This document shows, piece after piece, positions 59,505 to 64,000 of a stretch of DNA of 64,000 nt. Below the pieces are notes generated by a model. The model was not told the DNA's origin. It saw only the letters and a program-made list of their open reading frames with translations, and searched no databases. Within the stretch, counting starts at the first letter, position 1; every line of letters starts with the position of its first letter. The position numbers and the translations under genes were made by a program. The stretch comes from Syngnathus acus. Its lineage: Eukaryota; Chordata; Actinopteri; Syngnathiformes; Syngnathidae. Where the stretch lies: positions 10,436,501-10,500,500 of the forward strand of contig NC_051101.1 of the NCBI RefSeq assembly GCF_901709675.1, read 5' to 3'.

Positions 59505-60335
59505 TTACAACAACCACGTGAGGCTCATGCTGCAAATCACCAACAGCGGCAGGGAATGCGAGCAACGGCGACCCGCGCTGGCAGTGACTTTGAGTGTGAA
59601 AGTCTTTTCCTCAGCCTTTCCACTTTGGGTGTCATGGTGACCTTGTACTTGGCCTCGTCCGTCAAGCTGAGTGGTCCGATAGTCAGGTCTCCGTTCTTAG
59701 GGTTAAAATGGATCTTCTCTTTTTTGTAAAGTGCCCCTTCGGTGAGTTTCCAAGTGTCTAGAGGTGTTCCCAACACGGTGTTTGTCGGTTTTGGATTTGC
59801 TGGGTCTGGCTTAACGTCGGCCTTCTTTGTCTCGACGGGTTTTTTCGTCTGATGATTGGTTGTCTATGGCGTCGCTGTTTCCCTCCTTTTTATCATCGGT
59901 GGTTCCCACTTCGTCGGCTTCCTTCTTTTCGTTCTCGCCGGTTTTGTCCGTTTGTTTCGTGGCTTCGTCTTTGACCTCTTGAGTAAGTGATTGTCTCTCT
60001 CCTTGGTTTTGATGGATGATTGCACCCTGCTTATTGTTTGAGCCGGGATCACCAATGAGAGTTTGGGGACCACTAGCTTCTGAAGCAGTCTTGTCTTTGA
60101 TGGCGTAGGAGAGAATCCGGCCGTCGCCGATTATTACCCATACGATATTTGTGTAGTCGTCCAGCGTTGCCTTCCCGGTGGCCAGGGTGACATTTCCACC
60201 TACTTTGCCATTGACTTGAATCTCAGCTGTACTGCGCTTCCAAACGTGAACCTTCTTGGCATCAGCTCGCGGACGGAACATCAGGAGCGCCCACATCAGC
60301 CAAGCCATCTTTCTGGTTAGCACTCTTCTGCCCAT
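59505..60335 (-). CDS. Ig V-set-like surface protein, frame-disrupted
   Basis: The first ATG (60335; a second at 60308) starts a signal-peptide-like N-terminus (MAWLMWALLMFRPRADA). Ig V-like strands follow (VNGKVGGNVTLATG, YTNIVWVIIGDGRILSY). About 110 residues rich in Lys, Glu, Asp and Thr come next, then the rest of a V domain (WKLTEGALYKKEKIHF, NGDLTIGPLSLTDEAKYKV). The tail (EEKTFTLKV and a hydrophobic end at 59505) fits a GPI or membrane anchor. The absence of the usual V-domain cysteine pair and the D-x-A-x-Y motif recall CD2/SLAM-type domains, but the family is not certain. The frame changes once near 59841 and back near 59615, both beside A runs. This could be assembly error, a decaying gene or unrecognised introns. 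Confidence 0.55.
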
Positions 60336-60460
60336 TAGGGAACCAAGGAAGACAAGGTACAAAAAAAGGTGCAACAACGACAAGCTCCGCGAGAGAGAGA
60401 GAGCGAGTACTCAGCCGACGGGACTATGTGCCACACTGAACCAACAGAGCTCAGGCGTAG

Positions 60461-60466
60461 TATATA
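60461..60466 (-). promoter_or_regulatory. TATA box of the Ig-like gene
   Basis: TATATA on the minus strand lies about 125 bp upstream of the ATG, with a GA repeat (60392-60406) between. It is well placed for transcription beginning near 60430. Inference only. Confidence 0.4.
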
Positions 60467-61560
60467 CCCCCAACGCTCGGCCTTCAAAGCAAACGACATC
60501 GGCCCTTTGGAAACGACAAGGCGCTTGGAAATGTCATACACGCATCATCGCAAAGACGCAAAGGGGATCAAACGCAAAGCTTTGAGACGAAGAAGACACC
60601 TGCTGACGCATTACGAAACCAGCAACTTGACAGGACGGGGACTCCGTGTGCTAACCAAAGACGATGTTTGGGGAAACACTAGCACAATTCATTGGAACCT
60701 CTCATTAAAGTTCAAATACGAATTCACAAGAAAGCCGACACTTTCCACACGAATGAATTGTTTCTTTCACAAGCCTTTTACCATACTAAATCTATTCAGA
60801 TTGAGACAAAATAACGACTGTTGATCTTTGAGCACCTGCAAAGAAACACATTAAGAAGCAAGCCACACTATCAGTGGCTGCTGTTAAATACTGGAATAAA
60901 AATAAAAAATAAACTGATGAAGAGCCTTTTGAAACAAAAATACAATGCGTCGCATTCCATATGAAATCTATGGTGACTTGTGCTTTGAAATCTCGTGTTG
61001 TCTACAATACAGGGTCGTGACTGGGCTGTTGGTGTGTGCAAATGTTGACAGCGGCACCTCGCTAACTGTATCATAGGCAATGGATCTCATAAGCTGGGTG
61101 ACTCCAAAACTCCCAAAATTGATTAACTTGTTACTGTTGCATTCAAATCAAATTGTCCAACTCAGTCCATTTTTTCCCATTCGAATCAACATGTTACCAA
61201 ACTTCCAGTTGAATTATCGAAATTGCTGTATTCAAATCAAATTATATATATATTTTTTTTTTTTCTTGAATGGGACTTGATAAGCAGAATTGCTTCAACC
61301 TGTCAACCTTTTCGACAAGACATGTATCATGTATAGTATCAAATGAAATGGTAAGGGATGTATGTTGATGTATTTGCCCAAATAAAAAATAAAATAAATT
61401 AAAAATTAAATAAAGGGAAAAAATGGCTGCTTGAGTCAAAAAGGCAACGCTTGATACCGTGATACAAAGAAACCGATTGGCCTTTGCCACATCGATAAAG
61501 CCCAAATTTGGTGTCAAGTACTTATGAAAGTCCTGCGAGGAAGCATTTCCGGGAACGAAA
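60467..61560. other. Spacer between the Ig-like gene and CPVL
   Basis: No gene was recognised. The spacer contains TA and T runs near 61236-61264 and several AT-rich stretches. The ORFs 60369-60824 (+) and 61242-61634 (-) have no domain features. Confidence 0.4.
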
Positions 61561-61568
61561 CATTGCCG

Positions 61569-61622
61569 ATCACGTGGTTCTTTAACGATCACGTGAGGTT
61601 GCTTTAGGTTTTGATCATGTGA
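61569..61622 (+). promoter_or_regulatory. CPVL: E-box cluster upstream of CPVL
   Basis: Three E-box cores lie within about 55 bp: CACGTG at 61571-61576 and at 61590-61595, and CATGTG at 61616-61621. Each is preceded by GAT, and the second and third are followed by A (GATCACGTGA, GATCATGTGA). They end about 50 bp before the CPVL start codon. The pattern resembles TFEB/MITF-type (CLEAR) sites of lysosomal genes. Confidence 0.45.
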
Positions 61623-61670
61623 CTCGGTCTCCACTTTTACGCGATTGACTGTCTTGTTGAAAAGAAAAAC

Positions 61671-62710
61671 ATGAGGTGAGTTTTAACCCACATTTTGACA
61701 TCATTTAATTCCACCGACATTTTTTTTTTTTTTTTTAAATCGTTTAATTTCAACACCACGCGTTTGAGCGTGTCGTTTAACATTTGCACGGACTTGTAAA
61801 CACTGACAGAGCTTGGCTCGAGGACCGTGGGTGTCCTGTTCCTACTCTGGACCGCTCACGTTCCAGTCCAAACTCGCCGATGCTCGTCCTTTTCTGCCGA
61901 AAGTCACTTAATGTCAGCAGCCTCAACGGTGTGGATCCCGGAGCTCCTCTCTTTCTCACCCCCTTACCTGGAGAAGGGTGCCATTGACGAAGGTAGATTG
62001 TGTCTATATCGTTTCGTCTATCGACAATGCGATATATATATATATATTGTTTGTTTGCTCCAGCCAGGAAATTAAGTGCAGTTGGGGAGCTGCCTGGCCA
62101 AACGTGAAGAGTTATGCGGCTACCTGACTGTCAACAAGAAATACAACAGTAACCTCTTCTTCTGGTTCTTCCCCGCACTCCTGGTAAATTCCTTTCACTC
62201 CAAGCATTCTTACTTGAGCCATAAAAATCTTGCTACATAACAAACCACAAGATGGTGCTGAAGTTGTTTTGGGTGACTCTTCCAGCCATCCAGCCATGAT
62301 GGAAAGGCCCCGATTCTGCTGTGGCTGCAAGGGGGCCCTGGAGGGACCTCTATGTTTGGCCTCTTTGTGGAACATGGACCTTATGTGGTTTCCAAAAACA
62401 TGACAGGTAAGAAAAAGCATATAACTTTGGCAAGTGTCTGTTCAATAACTTTTGTGCGATTGCAGTGAACCTGAGGGACTACGCCTGGACCTTGAAATAT
62501 TCCGTTTTATACGTTGACAATCAGTAGGTGGCATATTTGGATTTTTGCACTCGATAGAACATTTCAAATTGTTTTTTGTTTCAGGTCGGGACAGGTTTCA
62601 GCTTCACCGACGACGACCGCGGTTATGCACAGAATCAGGATGACGTTGGCAGAGATCTGTACAGGTGCAACATTTATTCCGTGACTGTCATTTTCTCACT
62701 TTGATTTATT

Positions 62711-62742
<32 letters not shown>

Positions 62743-64000
62743 ATTCTGTCGCTTTCCAAGTGCTTTGATCCAGTTCTTCCAACTCTTTCCCGAGTATCAG
62801 TCCAACGACTTCTATGCAACCGGAGAGGTAAGTTTGGCTTTTTGAAATCAGTTTCATCCAACAATAATAAAACCGTGCGTCTCTGCAGTCGTACGCGGGG
62901 AAATACGTTCCGGCCATCTCTTATTACATCCATAAAAACAACCCCACGGCCAAGGTCAAAATCAACTTCAAGGGCATGGCCATCGGTGACGGCCTGTGCG
63001 ACCCCGAAGTGGTGCGTAGCTGCCGACGCGAGAGTCACAAGTCTTCCACGGGAATGTGACATTCTCATATCTGTCAGATGCTGGGTGGCTACGGTGAGTT
63101 TTTGTACCAGACGGGCATGATCGACGAAGTTCAGAAAGACTACGTCAACAAACAGACCGACTTGGGTGTGGTGCTCATCCAGCAGCAGAAGTGGGTTGAG
63201 GCTTTCAAGGTACCTCGTGAAAGGAACTACTCAAATAAGGATATTCAGATTTGTGTTTTTTTTTTTAATCATTCCTTTGTCCTGTCAGGTTTTTGACAGC
63301 TTGCTGAATGGTGACTTGGCGCCGTATCCTTCCTTCTTCCAGAACGCAACAGGCTGCACCAACTATTTCAACTACATGTTATGTCAGGTACACGGAAATA
63401 TTGTCATCAAAACAATAATGATTTTTAAATACACAGGTGTCCCTAATGAAGCGTCCACTGCATTTCCATATTTGTGAATGTTTTACGTCAGGAACCCGAA
63501 GACCAGGAGTACTTTTCCACCTTCGTGACGCTCCCTCAGGTGCGGCGTGCCATCCACGTTGGCAAACTTGAATTCCACGACGGCTCGCAGGTGGAGAAGC
63601 ACCTGATGCAGGATGTGATGAAGAGCATCAAGCCCTGGCTGGGCGTGCTCATGGACCACTACAAAGTCAGGACTCCAACAAAACTGATGAATGATTTGAA
63701 GAGTTGTGTATTTTGAGACCATCTGTCCTCCTTCACACGCAGGTTTTGATCTACAGCGGTCAGCTGGACGTGATCGTGGCGGCTCCTTTGACCGAACGGT
63801 TCCTGCCCACCGTCAACTGGACCGGCGCGGATGACTATAAGACGGCGCCACGCTTTCATTGGAAGCTTCAGCCCGGCGATACGGAGGTGGCCGGTTACGT
63901 AAGACAAGTGGGGGAGTTCAACCAGGTGAGCTCATGACCCGGGAGTGGATAAGTACTCAATTTAAAAAGAGACTTTTTATCACGCAGGTCATCATCAGAG
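61671..64000 (+). CDS. CPVL: Probable serine carboxypeptidase CPVL, 5' part
   Basis: Exons: 61671-61675, 61810-61992, 62064-62183, 62286-62406, 62466-62523, 62585-62664, 62761-62827, 62889-63011, 63078-63209, 63289-63387, 63492-63665, 63743-63924 and 63988 to the window end. This is a secretory-pathway S10 peptidase with the oxyanion motif WLQGGPGG, catalytic Ser in ATGESYAGKY, and catalytic Asp in YSGQLDVIVAAPLTE. The catalytic His lies beyond the window. Other signatures are FGLFVEHGPYVV and GTGFSFTDD. Phases fit from 62585 onward. Upstream, one-base breaks interrupt the frame in the exons at 61810, 62064 (two) and 62466. Whether these are sequence errors or real lesions is open. CHN2-CPVL adjacency also holds in human. 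Confidence 0.85.
62711..62742. repeat. Poly(C) run
   Basis: About 31 consecutive C bases lie in the CPVL intron just before the acceptor at 62760, acting as an unusual all-C polypyrimidine tract. Length in the assembly is probably unreliable. Confidence 0.85.

Noticed and set aside
61242-61634. Minus-strand ORF of 130 codons upstream of CPVL
   Set aside because: No signal, domain or compositional sign of coding was seen; it overlaps the E-box cluster and T-rich tracts.

Overview
This is a gene-dense stretch of a vertebrate nuclear genome, almost certainly a teleost fish. Every recognisable gene is split by short GT-AG introns (many of 70-300 bp). The reconstructed proteins match vertebrate families closely in length and exon phase, there is one interstitial array of vertebrate telomere-type (CCCTAA) repeats, and there are several small DNA-transposon relics. 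Nothing prokaryotic, viral or CRISPR-like was found. Gene names come from reading spliced translations against remembered family features; no database search was run. The species cannot be told from the sequence.

Left block (1-17.6 kb): WDTC1 on the minus strand and CEP85 on the plus strand are head to head, and UBXN11 follows on the plus strand. In human these three lie in 1p36.11. Middle block (17.6-31.6 kb): HACL1 and COLQ are in tandem on the plus strand, a pair that is also adjacent in human 3p25. Next comes a 1.9-kb repeat zone (31.6-33.4 kb) holding a short tandem repeat, a decayed telomere-like tract and a hAT-like element filled with palindromic tandem units.

Right block (33.4-64 kb): PLEKHA8 (minus) and FKBP14 (plus) share a 458-bp divergent promoter. 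CHN2 (minus) spans about 12 kb and has an internal alternative first exon. An unplaced Ig-like gene (minus) follows, and then the 5' part of CPVL (plus), which runs off the window. In human PLEKHA8, FKBP14, CHN2 and CPVL are all in 7p14-p15. One 6.4-kb PLEKHA8 intron carries a 5.7-kb array with three nested levels of repetition: 6 bp, about 400 bp (395+6k) and about 1.65 kb. A hAT-type deletion derivative sits at its edge.

None of these genes form an operon. Shared logic is limited to divergent promoters (WDTC1/CEP85, PLEKHA8/FKBP14) and conserved neighbourhoods. The most notable signals are the hierarchical array, the palindromic-unit hAT element, the CHN2 alternative exon that reads straight through a splice acceptor, the Ig-like gene lodged between CHN2 and CPVL, and a cluster of one-base frame breaks at 59.6-62.5 kb that suggests either local consensus error or decay.
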